64,000 nucleotides of DNA from Candidatus Protochlamydia sp. (GTDB taxonomy: Bacteria; Chlamydiota; Chlamydiia; Chlamydiales; Parachlamydiaceae): contig JACDAQ010000016.1 in assembly GCA_013695355.1 (NCBI GenBank), positions 62,001 through 126,000 on the forward strand, read 5' to 3'. A program made the translations under genes and the position numbers. The notes under the pieces were generated by a model. That model was not told the origin of the DNA, ran no database searches, and saw only the letters and a list, made by a program, of their open reading frames with translations. This document shows positions 36,095 through 46,326 of the stretch, in pieces (position 1 is the stretch's first letter; every line of letters begins with the position of its first letter).

Positions 36095-36241
36095 AATACT
36101 TCCAGCTTTATATTATATTTAAAACAACCAAAATGCTAGCCACTTTTGTTAAGTTAGATTAAACAGCAGTGTCAAGAAAATCAATTTCCCCTTACACCCC
36201 AATGTAATTTAATTGCTGATGCTGAATTACTTCAGAATTAC

Positions 36242-36332
36242 AGGATAAGCAGGATCGCAAGCGGCAGGATATGCAAGATATACAAAAAACTTTTCACCTT
36301 ATGCATCCTGCTCGCTTGCGATCTTGCTTACC
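36242..36332. repeat. Long imperfect stem-loop before the pseI terminus
   Basis: AGGATAAGCAGGATCGCAAG and its near reverse complement (36302-36332) form a stem of about 30 bp with an AT-rich loop. It lies just downstream of pseI (minus strand) and could terminate or stabilise that transcript. Pieces of the same words (CAGGATATACAAGATCGCT) recur near 50998. Confidence 0.6.
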
Positions 36333-36342
36333 TTTTATTTGA

Positions 36343-37398
36343 TCACTTAAAAGATGACCAATCGACAGGGGTTCCTTTCTGAATATTTCGTGCAACTTTC
36401 AACCCAATGATGGCAGATTCATATTTTGGCGGCAGCCCTTTGGCAGGCCTTACAGACCTAATATGATGAAGCTGCACGGTTTCTCCTTCGGCCAGATCTT
36501 CAACAAAATAAAGGGAGGGGCGGTGCGACAGAGTTGTTTTTTCCGCAGGGATCGGCCCATACTGTACTTGGCCCAAAGCTTCCCATGCCCTTTTTGTTTC
36601 ATCAACCAGGCTTTTGAACTCATGCGGTTCCAACGAAAAAGCGCTGTCCACTCCCCCATCAGCCCGTGAAAGAGTAAGATGTTTTTCAATGACGCAGCAT
36701 CCCAGTGCAACACTGGCAATAGGGACGCCTAAGCCCAGGGTATGGTCTGACAAGCCGACGAAGGTATTAAAGCAAGCGGCTAAATGGGACAGGGTGCGTA
36801 AATGGACATCTGCCGGATCAGCTGGATATGCGGCCGTGCATTTAAGTAAAATTAGTTCACGGCATCCACTTTTTCGGGCTGTTTCCACGGCTTCACCAAT
36901 CTCGGCTAACGTAGAACCGCCTGTCGAAATGATCAAGGGTTTTCCGGTTGCTGCCGTTTTCCGGATCAAAGGAAGATCGACAATTTCAGGAGAAGCAATT
37001 TTATAGCAGGGAACATCCAGGGTTTCGAGAAAATCAACTGCTGTTTCATCAAAAGGGGTACTGAAAGCCGTCAAACCAAGCAGGCGGCATTTTTCAAAAA
37101 TAGGGGCATGCCATTCCCATGGCATGTGAGCCTCTTTATATAAATCATATAAATTTCGGCCTGCCCATAAACTGGAGGGCTCGCTGATCAAAAATTCTTC
37201 CCTTTGAACATCCAATGTAATTGTGTCAGGTGTATAGGTTTGCAGCTTGATGGCCTGCACTCCTGCTTTTGCAGCCGCTTCAACTAAAGCCAAGGCCTGT
37301 TCAAGCGATCCATTATGGTTGCCTGATAACTCCGCTATAATTAGTGGAGGATGTGCAAGCCCTACTTTAATCGGACCAATGGAAATTTCTTCACTCAT
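36343..37398 (-). CDS. pseI: Pseudaminic acid synthase (NeuB/PseI family)
   Basis: A 351-residue sugar-acid synthase that condenses phosphoenolpyruvate with a hexose derivative to form a nonulosonic acid. Visible marks are IIAELSGNHNGSLEQALALV (PseI/NeuB N-terminus), IKLQTYTPDT, STPFDETAVDFLE, LLKCTAAYPA, GLSDHTLGLGVP, EKHLTLSRADGGVDSAFSLEP and a C-terminal SAF/antifreeze-like domain (RSVRPAKGLPP). The SGNHNGS start and the length fit PseI rather than NeuB, but the exact substrate is inference. It follows the helicase gene by 11 nt in the same operon. No other nonulosonate gene is visible here. Confidence 0.85.
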   Translation of the reverse strand: MSEEISIGPIKVGLAHPPLIIAELSGNHNGSLEQALALVEAAAKAGVQAIKLQTYTPDTITLDVQREEFLISEPSSLWAGRNLYDLYKEAHMPWEWHAPIFEKCRLLGLTAFSTPFDETAVDFLETLDVPCYKIASPEIVDLPLIRKTAATGKPLIISTGGSTLAEIGEAVETARKSGCRELILLKCTAAYPADPADVHLRTLSHLAACFNTFVGLSDHTLGLGVPIASVALGCCVIEKHLTLSRADGGVDSAFSLEPHEFKSLVDETKRAWEALGQVQYGPIPAEKTTLSHRPSLYFVEDLAEGETVQLHHIRSVRPAKGLPPKYESAIIGLKVARNIQKGTPVDWSSFK

Positions 37399-37409
37399 AA
37401 AGCTGCCTA

Positions 37410-38639
37410 TTAAGAATTTTTCCTACGATAGGGTCTTTTTGAAGCCGGCTTTGATGCGGAATGGGATCTTTCCGGAGGGGGCTCGCCCAACCAAATGGGC
37501 TCCTGCTTTAGGTGCTCACAAACAAGACGTAAATGGGGAAGCTCACGAGGAGTTACAAGGGAAATGACCGTCCCCTCTTTACCCCATCTTCCTGTCCTTC
37601 CTGAACGATGCAAGTAAATTTCGGGCTCTTCTGGCAATTGATAAATGAAAACATGTGTCACGCGGGAAAAATCCAGGCCGCGCGCTACAACGTCTGTCGC
37701 AACTAAATAGCGGATTTTATTGGCCCTGAACTTGCTCGTCACAATGGTACGAATGTCCTGCCCCAACCCGGCATGCAGGTAATCGACACCGTCTAATCTC
37801 GATTGCAGAGCGCGGCAAACCTTCTCCACCTGAAAACGGGAATGGCAAAAAATGAGGGCCTGTTCCGGCCGCAGCTCCCTAAGCAATTCGAGCAATTCCT
37901 GATCGCGATGATGAGCTGAACAATAGACAAACCGGTGATCGATCAATGTAGGACTGGCTTGGTCTGCAATTAAATTAACTTCCTGGGGGTCTTTCATATG
38001 GTGTTTAGCTAACTTGCGGATGGGAGCCGGCATGGTCGCTGAGAATAAAAGAGTTTGATGGGAGTGGATCAGACACTGGATAATGAAATCTAAATCATCA
38101 TAAAAACCCATGCTTAGCATTTCATCCGCTTCATCCAAAATCAATGTTTCGACATGCGAAAGGTCAATAAGCCGGGAGTAGATAAAATCAATTAAGCGGC
38201 CTGGTGTTGCTACGAGAACATGCACACCATGTTTCAGCTTGGTCTGCTGCATTGCGGCATCTTCCCCTCCAAAAATCGCGAAAGTTTGAACACCTTTATA
38301 CTTTCCAATTTTTTGAGTTTCAGTGGCATATTGCAAGGTCAGCTCGCGTGTAGGTACAATGATCAGGGCCTGGATCACGCGCCTTTCTGGATCAACGCGA
38401 TTACAAATTGGAATAGCACAGGTCGCCGTTTTACCAGATCCTGTCTGCGATAAGGCAATGATATCCCTATTCTGTTGGATCAATGGAATGGCATGGATTT
38501 GGATGGGAGAGGGATCTTTGAAGTCCATCTTTACGAGAGCCCTTAAAATAAGGGGATCTAAATTAAAACGGCCAAAGCCGCTTTCTATAATGCTATTTTC
38601 TTCATTATCTGGTTCAACTATTTGTTCATTTTCTCGCAT
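37410..38639 (-). CDS. DEAD-box ATP-dependent RNA helicase
   Basis: A 409-residue helicase with all the usual motifs in order: Q motif (FKDPSPIQIHAIPLI), motif I SQTGSGKT, Ia PTRELTLQ, Ib VATPGRLID, DEAD (LDEADEML), SAT (LFSATMP), IV LIFCHSRFQVEK, V VATDVVARGLDF and VI YLHRSGRTGRWG. The C-terminus is short and basic (SKPASKRPYRRKNS), as in the RhlE/DeaD groups. It is cytoplasmic and remodels RNA in translation or decay. The start codon overlaps the SDR gene end by 14 nt; no separate ribosome-binding site is needed. Confidence 0.95.
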   Translation of the reverse strand: MRENEQIVEPDNEENSIIESGFGRFNLDPLILRALVKMDFKDPSPIQIHAIPLIQQNRDIIALSQTGSGKTATCAIPICNRVDPERRVIQALIIVPTRELTLQYATETQKIGKYKGVQTFAIFGGEDAAMQQTKLKHGVHVLVATPGRLIDFIYSRLIDLSHVETLILDEADEMLSMGFYDDLDFIIQCLIHSHQTLLFSATMPAPIRKLAKHHMKDPQEVNLIADQASPTLIDHRFVYCSAHHRDQELLELLRELRPEQALIFCHSRFQVEKVCRALQSRLDGVDYLHAGLGQDIRTIVTSKFRANKIRYLVATDVVARGLDFSRVTHVFIYQLPEEPEIYLHRSGRTGRWGKEGTVISLVTPRELPHLRLVCEHLKQEPIWLGEPPPERSHSASKPASKRPYRRKNS

Positions 38640-39441
38640 GGGGGGGTCTTATAATAAGGTTGCGCGGAGCAATTCTTTCCGCAATATTTTTTTTAAATAC
38701 AGAGGCCGCCCAGCTGCGTGGAACACAGCAGGAAAGGGCCGTCAGCAATCGATACTTCCAATCGATGATTTTCAAAGGTTTTAATTTAACTATTTGATCC
38801 CATAAGGCTTCAGCCAAGAATTCGGGTGTCATCACTCCTTTTTTCCTGGCAGGGGCGATTCTTCCTGCCCTTTGACTAAAGGAAGTATCTACCATTCCAG
38901 GGCAGGCAGCAAGCACACGCACGCCATAGGATTTGAGTTCTTCATCAACGGATTGAGAAAAACTATTTACAAAGGCTTTCGAAGCGGCATAAACCGCCAT
39001 ACCGGGAGCGATTTGAAATGCGGCAGCAGATGAAATATTGACAATGGTCCCATTGATATGATTGGATATCAGTGTCCTACCAGCTTCTAACGTAATTTCA
39101 ACCAGAGCATTCACATTGACATCGATAATTTTTTTCTGTTCCTTGTTAGGGTAAGTCAAAACTTCTCCATATAAACCGAAGCCAGCATTATTAACAACCA
39201 AGGCAGGGCAATGGTCCTGAATGGCCTGAATTACAGAAAAAAGTCCATCACAGACTGAAAGATCGGCTTTTATGGATTTTAGGACATTCAAGGATAGTTC
39301 TTCGGCCAAACCATTCAAATTTTTTTCATCCCTTCCAGTAATAAGCAATGAAAAGCCTTTTGAAGCGAGCAGCCGGCACAAGGCTTTTCCTATACCCGAA
39401 GTCGCACCTGTCACAAGAGCAATTTTATTCTTCAAAAACAT
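38626..39441 (-). CDS. Short-chain dehydrogenase/reductase
   Basis: A 271-residue NAD(P)-dependent oxidoreductase of the SDR family. Nucleotide-binding TGATSGIG is close to the N-terminus. NNAGFG (about residue 84), a serine in NISSAAAF and YAASK (about 148-152) give the catalytic Ser-Tyr-Lys set. The C-terminus has an extension with a hydrophobic segment (LLTALSCCVPRSWAASV), which could touch the membrane. I chose ATG 39441 over a TTG at 39459; GAGGAGA lies directly upstream. It overlaps the pgpH stop by 17 nt. Substrate unknown. Confidence 0.85.
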   Translation of the reverse strand: MFLKNKIALVTGATSGIGKALCRLLASKGFSLLITGRDEKNLNGLAEELSLNVLKSIKADLSVCDGLFSVIQAIQDHCPALVVNNAGFGLYGEVLTYPNKEQKKIIDVNVNALVEITLEAGRTLISNHINGTIVNISSAAAFQIAPGMAVYAASKAFVNSFSQSVDEELKSYGVRVLAACPGMVDTSFSQRAGRIAPARKKGVMTPEFLAEALWDQIVKLKPLKIIDWKYRLLTALSCCVPRSWAASVFKKNIAERIAPRNLIIRPPHARK

Positions 39442-41605
39442 TCTCCTCAAAGTGATCAAGTATTGTCTTTTCCGGTACGGGATATTTGATCCTTGAATGA
39501 CCGGCAGCCATCAAGGTTTTGACTAAAGCTTTTTTTACAACGGAAAGTTCTTCAAAGGTCAGCAGGCATTGATCAAACTGTCCGTCATCGATTTTTTCAC
39601 GTACTAAACGTTCTACAAGAGCAGTGAGGGTCTCTTCATTCACTTTTTCAAGTGAGCGAGAAGCAGCCTCGAAGGAATCGGCAATCATAATAATGCCCGA
39701 CTCTTTGCTCCTTGGCTTTGGACCAGGATAACGGAACTCCCTTTCATCGACCCGGCCTTTATCTCCTCCCATCTTTTCTAGCTGCTTACGATAAAAATAA
39801 TAGACTAGCGTGGTGCCATGATGCTCTTTGATAATATCAATTATGGGTTCAGGCAAGCCAGCTTCTCTCGACATGGCAACCCCTTCGACCACATGCGCCA
39901 TAATGACTTGCGCAGATTCTTGAGGAGTGAGAAGCTGATGAATATTGACTTCGCCCATCTGGTTTTCGGTAAAATATTGCGAAGTGGCAATTTTGCCAAT
40001 ATCATGGTAAAGGGTCGCTACACGGCAAAAGAGCCCATTGGCACCAATGGAAAGAGCAGCAGCCTCAGACAAATTTCCCACCACTACAGAATGTTGATAA
40101 GTACCTGGAGCTTCAATTGTTAAACGGCGTAGCAGATCATTATTAGGGTCCATGTATTCCATTAAGGTGACATCGGTCATGATGCCAAAACCCGATTCCA
40201 GCAAAGGCAGCAGCCCTACTACCAAAATGGCAGTCAGCAACATAAAAAAACATGCACTTATAATGTCGGTGAAAAATGAAAAATGGATCATTGAATTATT
40301 GTAAAGATGCAGTGAAATGATCGCTACCACACAGCAAAGCCAAGCTTTAAGGCAGACCACAAAAATTTCTTTCCTTCGGCGTAGCGAATGAACGCTTAAA
40401 ATTGCCACAAGAGAGGCTGTCAAATTTAATAATAAAAATCCTTCCCATTCAAAAGCCAGGGCAATAACCGAAACGACCGCCAGAAAGCCAGCAGCAAAAC
40501 TTGCCAAGGAAGAGTTGATCAAACTGCAAATGAGAATGGCTGCCAAAGGGACAAACAGAGGGTAGCGGATTGATTCCATTAAATTATTTTTTGAATTTAA
40601 AAGAAAAAACTCAGTTAATTTCGACAAGCCTAAGGTTAAAATCATGATAGTGACAAATAGAAAAATCTTACGATTTGAACTCAAAATACGGGGTTGATTG
40701 GCTTTAAAGTAATAAACGAGCACCCCGGTAAATAAGAGCGTCAATAAAAAAGATCCAAGCAGTGTTAAAGGGGAATAAAGGTTTCTTTCAGCCCCCATTT
40801 TATTTTTCATGGCCTGTAGCATTGCAACATGGCGCGAAGTCGCTTTTTCCTTTTGATCAATAATTCGGTTCCCTGCCCTAACATGGGTTATTTTTTCAGG
40901 GACCAAGCTTTGAATCTTTTTACGAAGCAATCTTTGGGTCGAATTATCTTCTTCAATATGCCAATGGCCGTTCTTGAAAAATTCAATGATGAGGGCAACA
41001 GTCAAGGAATTGAATTGATGCGTATTGAGAAGCTCGGTTTGAAATTTCTCCCAAAGAAATGCGGGTAAAATAACCTGCTCTAATGAAGTATTTGGGGTGT
41101 AAATTTGATAATTTTCAGTCGGAAGGCCTACTTTTTGCATTTTTTCTAGAGTGAGCGAATCAGTAAAACGAAGGGCAGTCAATTCCTTTTCAATCTTTTC
41201 AAGTGCCTGATGCAGCTCTTCAAAAGCAGCCTCTCTTTCAATGCTTTCATGCCAGTTTTGGTTGTAAAGAAGGAAGTTTTCAAATTCAATCCGTTTTTGG
41301 CGGATGTCGTTTCGGGAAAGTTCATAGATTTTCCCAATATCACGGATAGCGTCCTGTTTTGATATCAAGGTCGCTTCATCATCCGTAAAATCAAAATCCA
41401 CCTGGGAAACGATGAATCCTGGAGCGATCGTATTAAGCTCAAGAATATCCACTCGCACTTCTCGAAAGTGCAAAAAAGCAAAAAGTGAAAGAAAAAAAAC
41501 AGTCATGATGAAATAATAAATCACCCGACTTTTGTCAAAGAAGCCCTGCTCGCCAGAAAACTTTAGTTCTTGCTGGTTGGTCAATAGGCTGTTTCGGTCA
41601 TGCAT
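39425..41605 (-). CDS. pgpH: PgpH-type membrane HD phosphohydrolase (c-di-AMP phosphodiesterase family)
   Basis: A 726-residue protein of the 7TMR-HD family. After an N-terminal membrane helix (VIYYFIMTVFFLSLFAFLHF) comes a large extracytoplasmic region, seven or so membrane helices between about 280 and 480, and a cytoplasmic HD domain. The HD domain includes GTYQHSVVVGNLSEAA, ATLYHDIGKIATSQYF, VIMAHVVEGVAM and IIKEHHGTTLVYYF. Characterised members hydrolyse cyclic di-AMP. I chose ATG 41605 (AAGG upstream); GTG 41611 is also possible. It is the first gene of the four-gene operon with the SDR, helicase and pseI. Confidence 0.88.
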   Translation of the reverse strand: MHDRNSLLTNQQELKFSGEQGFFDKSRVIYYFIMTVFFLSLFAFLHFREVRVDILELNTIAPGFIVSQVDFDFTDDEATLISKQDAIRDIGKIYELSRNDIRQKRIEFENFLLYNQNWHESIEREAAFEELHQALEKIEKELTALRFTDSLTLEKMQKVGLPTENYQIYTPNTSLEQVILPAFLWEKFQTELLNTHQFNSLTVALIIEFFKNGHWHIEEDNSTQRLLRKKIQSLVPEKITHVRAGNRIIDQKEKATSRHVAMLQAMKNKMGAERNLYSPLTLLGSFLLTLLFTGVLVYYFKANQPRILSSNRKIFLFVTIMILTLGLSKLTEFFLLNSKNNLMESIRYPLFVPLAAILICSLINSSLASFAAGFLAVVSVIALAFEWEGFLLLNLTASLVAILSVHSLRRRKEIFVVCLKAWLCCVVAIISLHLYNNSMIHFSFFTDIISACFFMLLTAILVVGLLPLLESGFGIMTDVTLMEYMDPNNDLLRRLTIEAPGTYQHSVVVGNLSEAAALSIGANGLFCRVATLYHDIGKIATSQYFTENQMGEVNIHQLLTPQESAQVIMAHVVEGVAMSREAGLPEPIIDIIKEHHGTTLVYYFYRKQLEKMGGDKGRVDEREFRYPGPKPRSKESGIIMIADSFEAASRSLEKVNEETLTALVERLVREKIDDGQFDQCLLTFEELSVVKKALVKTLMAAGHSRIKYPVPEKTILDHFEENVFEE

Positions 41606-41924
41606 TCGCACCTTGAAGCTAGTTAACTAATTTCAAGCATAACATAAAGTTGAATTGGGTAATAGTACGAGTTGTAAATTTCTTTCAAGCATGGCTGAGA
41701 TTCAGATTGCAACCTGATTCTGGGAATTATTTCAAAATTAAATTCTTCTCTTGGGGCATTTTTGTAGTTAAGGAGGATATCAAAAAAAATTTTCTCACTG
41801 ATTCTTGCTTAACCTAAATACGATTGGTTTACATTGAACCTGTTCATTATTTTAATTGTAAGAAAGCAAAAATATCAATACTATTAGTGAACAAAAATAA
41901 TGTTAAATTATAAAAAGGGTAATT
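41606..41924. other. Divergent intergenic region
   Basis: Separates the pgpH operon from the first F-box gene. The right part (41820-41924) recurs in decayed form before the other F-box copies (AAGAAAGCAAAAATATCAATACTATTAG), so it is probably the native promoter region of that family. Confidence 0.4.
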
Positions 41925-44417
41925 ATGCAGACAGAGAGTTTAACTCCAATTAACACAAGTCTAATTCGTACTAGAGGTGAAGAGATAGAGGACAATAGAA
42001 ACCCTAAAAAACAAAAAATAGAAATCCCAGCTTTGACAATTTCTCCCTTAGACACTTCAAATTCAAAACCTCTTTCCGAGCTAACCATCAGCACTGAAGA
42101 AAAACAATATACGGCAATAAACTCTATCTTCTCTATTCAATTTGAAAGCGTGAATGAATACAAAAAACAGGGGGATAATTATTTTGAAAAGGATCCAACC
42201 ATTGCCTTTCAATACTATATGATTTTTATAGAAAAAAATGGCCCCCAACTTTTTCCTCAGTCAAATGCTCATTTTTACAAAAAACTAGGTGACATGTGGT
42301 TTAACGGCTGGGGATGCCTACAAAATTATAGCGAAGCCCTTAAATGCTATGAACAAGCCTTTCAATGTGGAAGTATCGACGCCTGCAAAAAACTTGGAGA
42401 AATGCATCTTTTTGGCTATGGAGTCCTTCCGAACGGTTGGAAAGCCATTGAGTATTTCAAAAAACCGGAACTTCAAGATGACCCAGATGCTTTGCTAATG
42501 TTGGGAGATCTATATTTTAATGTTACCAAATTGGGTAATAGTTATATTACGACAGACCATTACAATTACTTTACCGTCGACTCTAATTTTGCTTTATTAG
42601 AATCATCAATTCTATATTTAAACGAGCTTGAAGAAAGAAAAGATAACCAATGGGCTTGGACGTATTATTCAACTGCCGCAAATAAGGGAAATGCGGAAGC
42701 CTGGCTGCGCTTAGGACTTATGCTCATCAGCGGTGTTACCCTATTTAAAGATATGAATCATGAAGCGGCTTTAACAGCGGCTGTCGATTATTTTTTCCTA
42801 TCTGTCGAAGGAGGACACCTAAGCGCCTATAATAGTCTCGCTCCTTTGGCCCACTCTCTAGAAAAAACGATTTTGATAAATCCTCAAAAAATGCAATTTT
42901 TATTGAGGGGTAGGGATTCCTTGTTAAATATCAATCAACGCATTGAAAAAAACATTAAGCAACAGTATAGAAGTTTACCAATTCATCTTAAAAATAAGTT
43001 TATTAATAACATTAAAATTATTGCAAATCCTGAAGGCAAAGAAGAAATTATTCAAAAAATTCTAGACGAAGCCTATTTTAAATTGTGTAACTCAAATACA
43101 AGCCCACTAGATTTATTAATTGAATTAGAAAATAATTTGCTTAAAATTTTGTGCTTAGAAAAAATGAACTATTGGCTGCCCGAAAAAATTTTACCATCGC
43201 ATTTTATTAAACATCATCAAAGCTATCGTTTTGATTATTTGCAAGAATGGGCTTTAAGAGATGCTACATCGCTTAAAATGGCAATCAGTTATTTTTTAGC
43301 AGCTGAAGAAAATCAAATGTTACCAGACAATTGGAACGGATCAATCGGGCATGAAATTACAAATATGCCTAAAGTGCTTGAATTCCTCAAAGCAGATAAA
43401 AAAAAGGGGCATCTTTATGCTGGAATAGTGATGAAAGAAGTGGGGCCCGGTTGGAAGGTTTGGAACGAAGATATATTGAGTAGCATCACCCAGCACCTTC
43501 CCAAAACCACTCATCATATTATCGAACATAATGATGATTATACTCAAGCTTATCGAATTAGCTCCCTATGCTCCCTAAAATTTGTTTCCAAGACTTTTAA
43601 TGATAAAATCAATGTCATGATAAGTAATTTGTTTATAGCTCGATTTTATAATTATAATGTGGACGAAAATGAGGTTGAAAGATTTTTTCAATTTGCTGCA
43701 AAATTTAAAACTGTGAACTTAGTCATCAATAAATATTCGGAAAAAATCTTTCAGCATTTAATAGAAAATGACTTACCGCACATCACTCAATTAAAAATTG
43801 AATTTGATGCCGGAGAATATATGACATTGAAAGTATTGAAGCCTCATATTTCGAAACTAAGAAAACTAGATTTATTTTGCGATTTCAAAAAACCAGCCAT
43901 TTCCAAACTTATTACTCGCCTTGACTTAGCAAATAATACTACCCTAAAAAAGTTAGTTTTACGTGCTCCTAGCATGAAAAATGATCAATTAGTCCAATTG
44001 GGAAAATCATTAAAAAATAATTCAACTCTTGAAAACCTTCAATTAAGAAGCGGCTCGCTTTGTTTAAATGCTGATTTTCATGAAATATTAAAAAACAATT
44101 CAATAGAAACATTAAAAATCTTTGTAGATAAGCATATTATAGATTTGCAAATTGATAAAATTTTTGATGCATTTAAAAATAACGTGAAATTAACAAATTT
44201 TACCCTTTTGCCTTTAATTAACCAAAAGGGAAATTATGATTTTAGCGAATTTACCTATTTTGACATAATTGAATCTTTACATGAAGATTATTTTGAAAGT
44301 GTTGACATTGAAAATCAGGAATTTGACGAACGATTTTACGAACAAATTGCAAAATTGCAACCTTATTTAGAGAGAAATCGTGAAATCGCAAAGAAAAATT
44401 TAGCAGCTTTTAAATAA
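41925..44417 (+). CDS. Sel1-repeat/F-box/LRR protein, copy 1
   Basis: An 830-residue protein with three modules. Residues about 90-300 contain Sel1-type repeats (KKLGDMWFNGWGCLQNYSEA, KLGEMHLFGYGV, AWLRLGLMLISGVT). Residues about 512-560 fit an F-box (WNEDILSSITQHLPK, then LKFVSKTFNDKI). From about 600 to 790 there are leucine-rich repeats (ITQLKIEFDAGEYMTLKVL, LRKLDLFCDF, LKKLVLRAPSMKNDQL, LENLQLRSGSL). F-box proteins link substrates to SCF ubiquitin ligases; the LRRs would bind the target. Ribosome-binding site AAGGG precedes ATG 41925. It is complete and the reference copy of the local family. Confidence 0.75.
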   Translation: MQTESLTPINTSLIRTRGEEIEDNRNPKKQKIEIPALTISPLDTSNSKPLSELTISTEEKQYTAINSIFSIQFESVNEYKKQGDNYFEKDPTIAFQYYMIFIEKNGPQLFPQSNAHFYKKLGDMWFNGWGCLQNYSEALKCYEQAFQCGSIDACKKLGEMHLFGYGVLPNGWKAIEYFKKPELQDDPDALLMLGDLYFNVTKLGNSYITTDHYNYFTVDSNFALLESSILYLNELEERKDNQWAWTYYSTAANKGNAEAWLRLGLMLISGVTLFKDMNHEAALTAAVDYFFLSVEGGHLSAYNSLAPLAHSLEKTILINPQKMQFLLRGRDSLLNINQRIEKNIKQQYRSLPIHLKNKFINNIKIIANPEGKEEIIQKILDEAYFKLCNSNTSPLDLLIELENNLLKILCLEKMNYWLPEKILPSHFIKHHQSYRFDYLQEWALRDATSLKMAISYFLAAEENQMLPDNWNGSIGHEITNMPKVLEFLKADKKKGHLYAGIVMKEVGPGWKVWNEDILSSITQHLPKTTHHIIEHNDDYTQAYRISSLCSLKFVSKTFNDKINVMISNLFIARFYNYNVDENEVERFFQFAAKFKTVNLVINKYSEKIFQHLIENDLPHITQLKIEFDAGEYMTLKVLKPHISKLRKLDLFCDFKKPAISKLITRLDLANNTTLKKLVLRAPSMKNDQLVQLGKSLKNNSTLENLQLRSGSLCLNADFHEILKNNSIETLKIFVDKHIIDLQIDKIFDAFKNNVKLTNFTLLPLINQKGNYDFSEFTYFDIIESLHEDYFESVDIENQEFDERFYEQIAKLQPYLERNREIAKKNLAAFK

Positions 44418-44558
44418 ATAAAGTGGCACGATGGCAACCTAATCAATATAAAAAAAGTTACATTTTGTAAGACCGTAAGTCTATGTTTTATATTGATCTA
44501 GGCCTCCCCCCCAGCCTCTGTTAAACCATATGGAAGCATATGTAAGAACTCAATAATT

Positions 44559-44582
44559 ATGCCGTCCTTTCAAGGACGGCAT
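44559..44582. terminator. Hairpin after F-box copy 1
   Basis: ATGCCGTCCTT and AAGGACGGCAT form a perfect 11-bp stem with a 2-nt loop. A U-tract is not present, so termination is possible but not proven. An identical hairpin follows F-box copy 3 at 48958-48981. Confidence 0.6.
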
Positions 44583-44667
44583 AAAATTAAGCAAATTGCT
44601 TGATGCTCCTTTTATCCTGCCTATTCTGCCCATCCGGTTATACTTTGTTTCACACTAAAAGCTCACT

Positions 44668-44780
44668 TTGAATCCTTTAAAATCATTTTCTTTCCTCTTC
44701 TTCTGTTCTACCTTTTCTTCTGATTAGACGTTTGCAAATTGACTGGTCGTATAACAGAAATGAAATTTGAAATTTACCTT
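44668..44780 (+). pseudogene. Decayed 5' end of a PAP2 phosphatase gene, copy A
   Basis: TTGAATCCTTTAAAATCA, then TTTCCTCTTCTTCTGTTCTA and TTTGCAAATTGACTGG resemble the first 110 nt of the intact PAP2 gene at 51213 (ATGAACCAGTTAAAAACT, TTTCCTCTTCTCCTATT, TTTGCAAACTGG). It has lost its start codon and frame. It is part of the duplicated unit behind F-box copy 1. Confidence 0.6.
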
Positions 44781-45107
44781 GGCTATTTTGTTATCAACGA
44801 CTTAACTCCAAAATTATTATAATAGCGACACGACGTTAGCCCTTTAATAAAATATTTATTGATGAGAGATTTTACTATTTTTATTTAAGAAAAGCAAAAA
44901 ATCAATACTATGAATTTTAGAATAGCATTTATAAACGCAGTAAGCTCTATAACTCTGTCTCACCGCCTCCTCGGCTCTGAATTAATATTTCACTTTTTAT
45001 CATGCACTTTTTCATTCCTCTCTTTTTTTTGATGAAGATTTAGACAGATTTTTATTAACAATAAATTTATTATAAATAAACTTTATAATTATAAAAATGA
45101 GTATTTT

Positions 45108-46086
45108 ATGCAAATAGAGAGCCAAGCTTCACCCACTCTAACTTTAATCCGATCAAGAGATACAGAACTTAAAGACGACAGAAACCTTAAAAAACCAAAA
45201 ACAGAAACGGGTATCGATTATGGCTTGACGATTTCTTCTTTGGATACTTCAAACACAAAGCCTCTCGCGCAACTAAGCATCGGAGTTCAAGATCAACAAT
45301 TCAACCCGGCAATTAACTCTATCTTTTCTAACAATTTCCACCTACTAAGCGCAATAGAATACAAACATCTTGGCGATGATTATCTTGAAAATGATAAAAC
45401 CAGTGCATTTCAATGCTACATGCATTTCATAGACAAAAATGGCCCGCTACATTTTCCTCAATCCAATGCTGATTTCTCCAAAAAACTAGGAGACATGTGG
45501 TTTAACGGCTGGGGATGCGAAAAAAATTATGGCGAAACCCTTAAATGCTATGAACAAGCCTTTCAATGTGGGAGTATCGACGCCTGCAAAAAACTTGGGG
45601 AAATGTATCTTTATGGCTATGGAGTCCTACCGAACGGTTGGAAAGCCATTGATTATTTGCAGAATCCAGAACTTCAAGAGGACCCTAATGTTTTGCTAAT
45701 GTTGGGAGATCTATATTTTAATGTTAATACTATACTGTCGACCCAAATTTTGCTTTAATCGAATCATCTGTCATGTATTTAAACGAACTTGAAGGAAGAA
45801 AGAATAACGAATTGGCGTGGTCTTATTATTCAAATGCAGCAAATAAGGGAAGTGCGGAAGCCTGGCTGCGCTTGGGGCTGATGCTGAAACAGCGGCCTTA
45901 CCCTATCCGAAAGCATGAATGGTGAAGCGGCTTTAACATATGCTGTCGAGCATTTTTTTCGATCTGTCGAAGGAGGATGCCTTGCGCCTATAATAGTCTC
46001 GCTCCTTTGGCCTTCTCTCAAGGCAATTCGCTCTTAATAGATCCTCAAAAAATGCAATTTTTTTTGCGGGGTAGGGATTCTTTGTA
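45108..46086 (+). pseudogene. Sel1/F-box/LRR gene, N-terminal half (copy 2)
   Basis: The frame from ATG 45108 encodes 216 residues like copies 1 and 3 (MQIESQASPTLTLIRSRDTE, the Sel1 block KKLGDMWFNGWGCEKNYGET). It then breaks at about 45735 through a deletion; homology continues with further frameshifts to RGRDSL at 46086 and stops there. The F-box and LRR parts are missing. The last about 75 nt are repeated at the start of copy 4 (49329), and both share the variant GGCAATTCGCTC. The two therefore look like halves of one gene split by a 3.2 kb insert. Confidence 0.75.
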
Positions 46087-46326
46087 ATTGACTGATCATA
46101 TACCAGAAATGAATTTTGAAATTTACCTTGGAAAAATTTTTTTTATCAATCCGAGCTAACCTTAGAATTTTTTTTTAAGCGACCATGATGTAAGCCGTTT
46201 ATAGATGACTTTTGGTGATGGAGCAATTTTACTATTTTTATTGAAAAAAAACAAAAAAAACAATATTATTAGCCGATATATATATATTTTAATTAATATA
46301 ATGTTAAATCATAAAAAATGGTAATT
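46087..46326. repeat. Left end of the insert, with PAP2-like debris
   Basis: Starts abruptly after the broken copy 2 with AATTGACTGATCATATACCAG, matching the internal part of the PAP2 remnants at 44740 and 49190. It then leads into an upstream region (GAGCAATTTTACTATTTTTA) like that of copy 1. It supplies the promoter region of copy 3. Confidence 0.55.
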
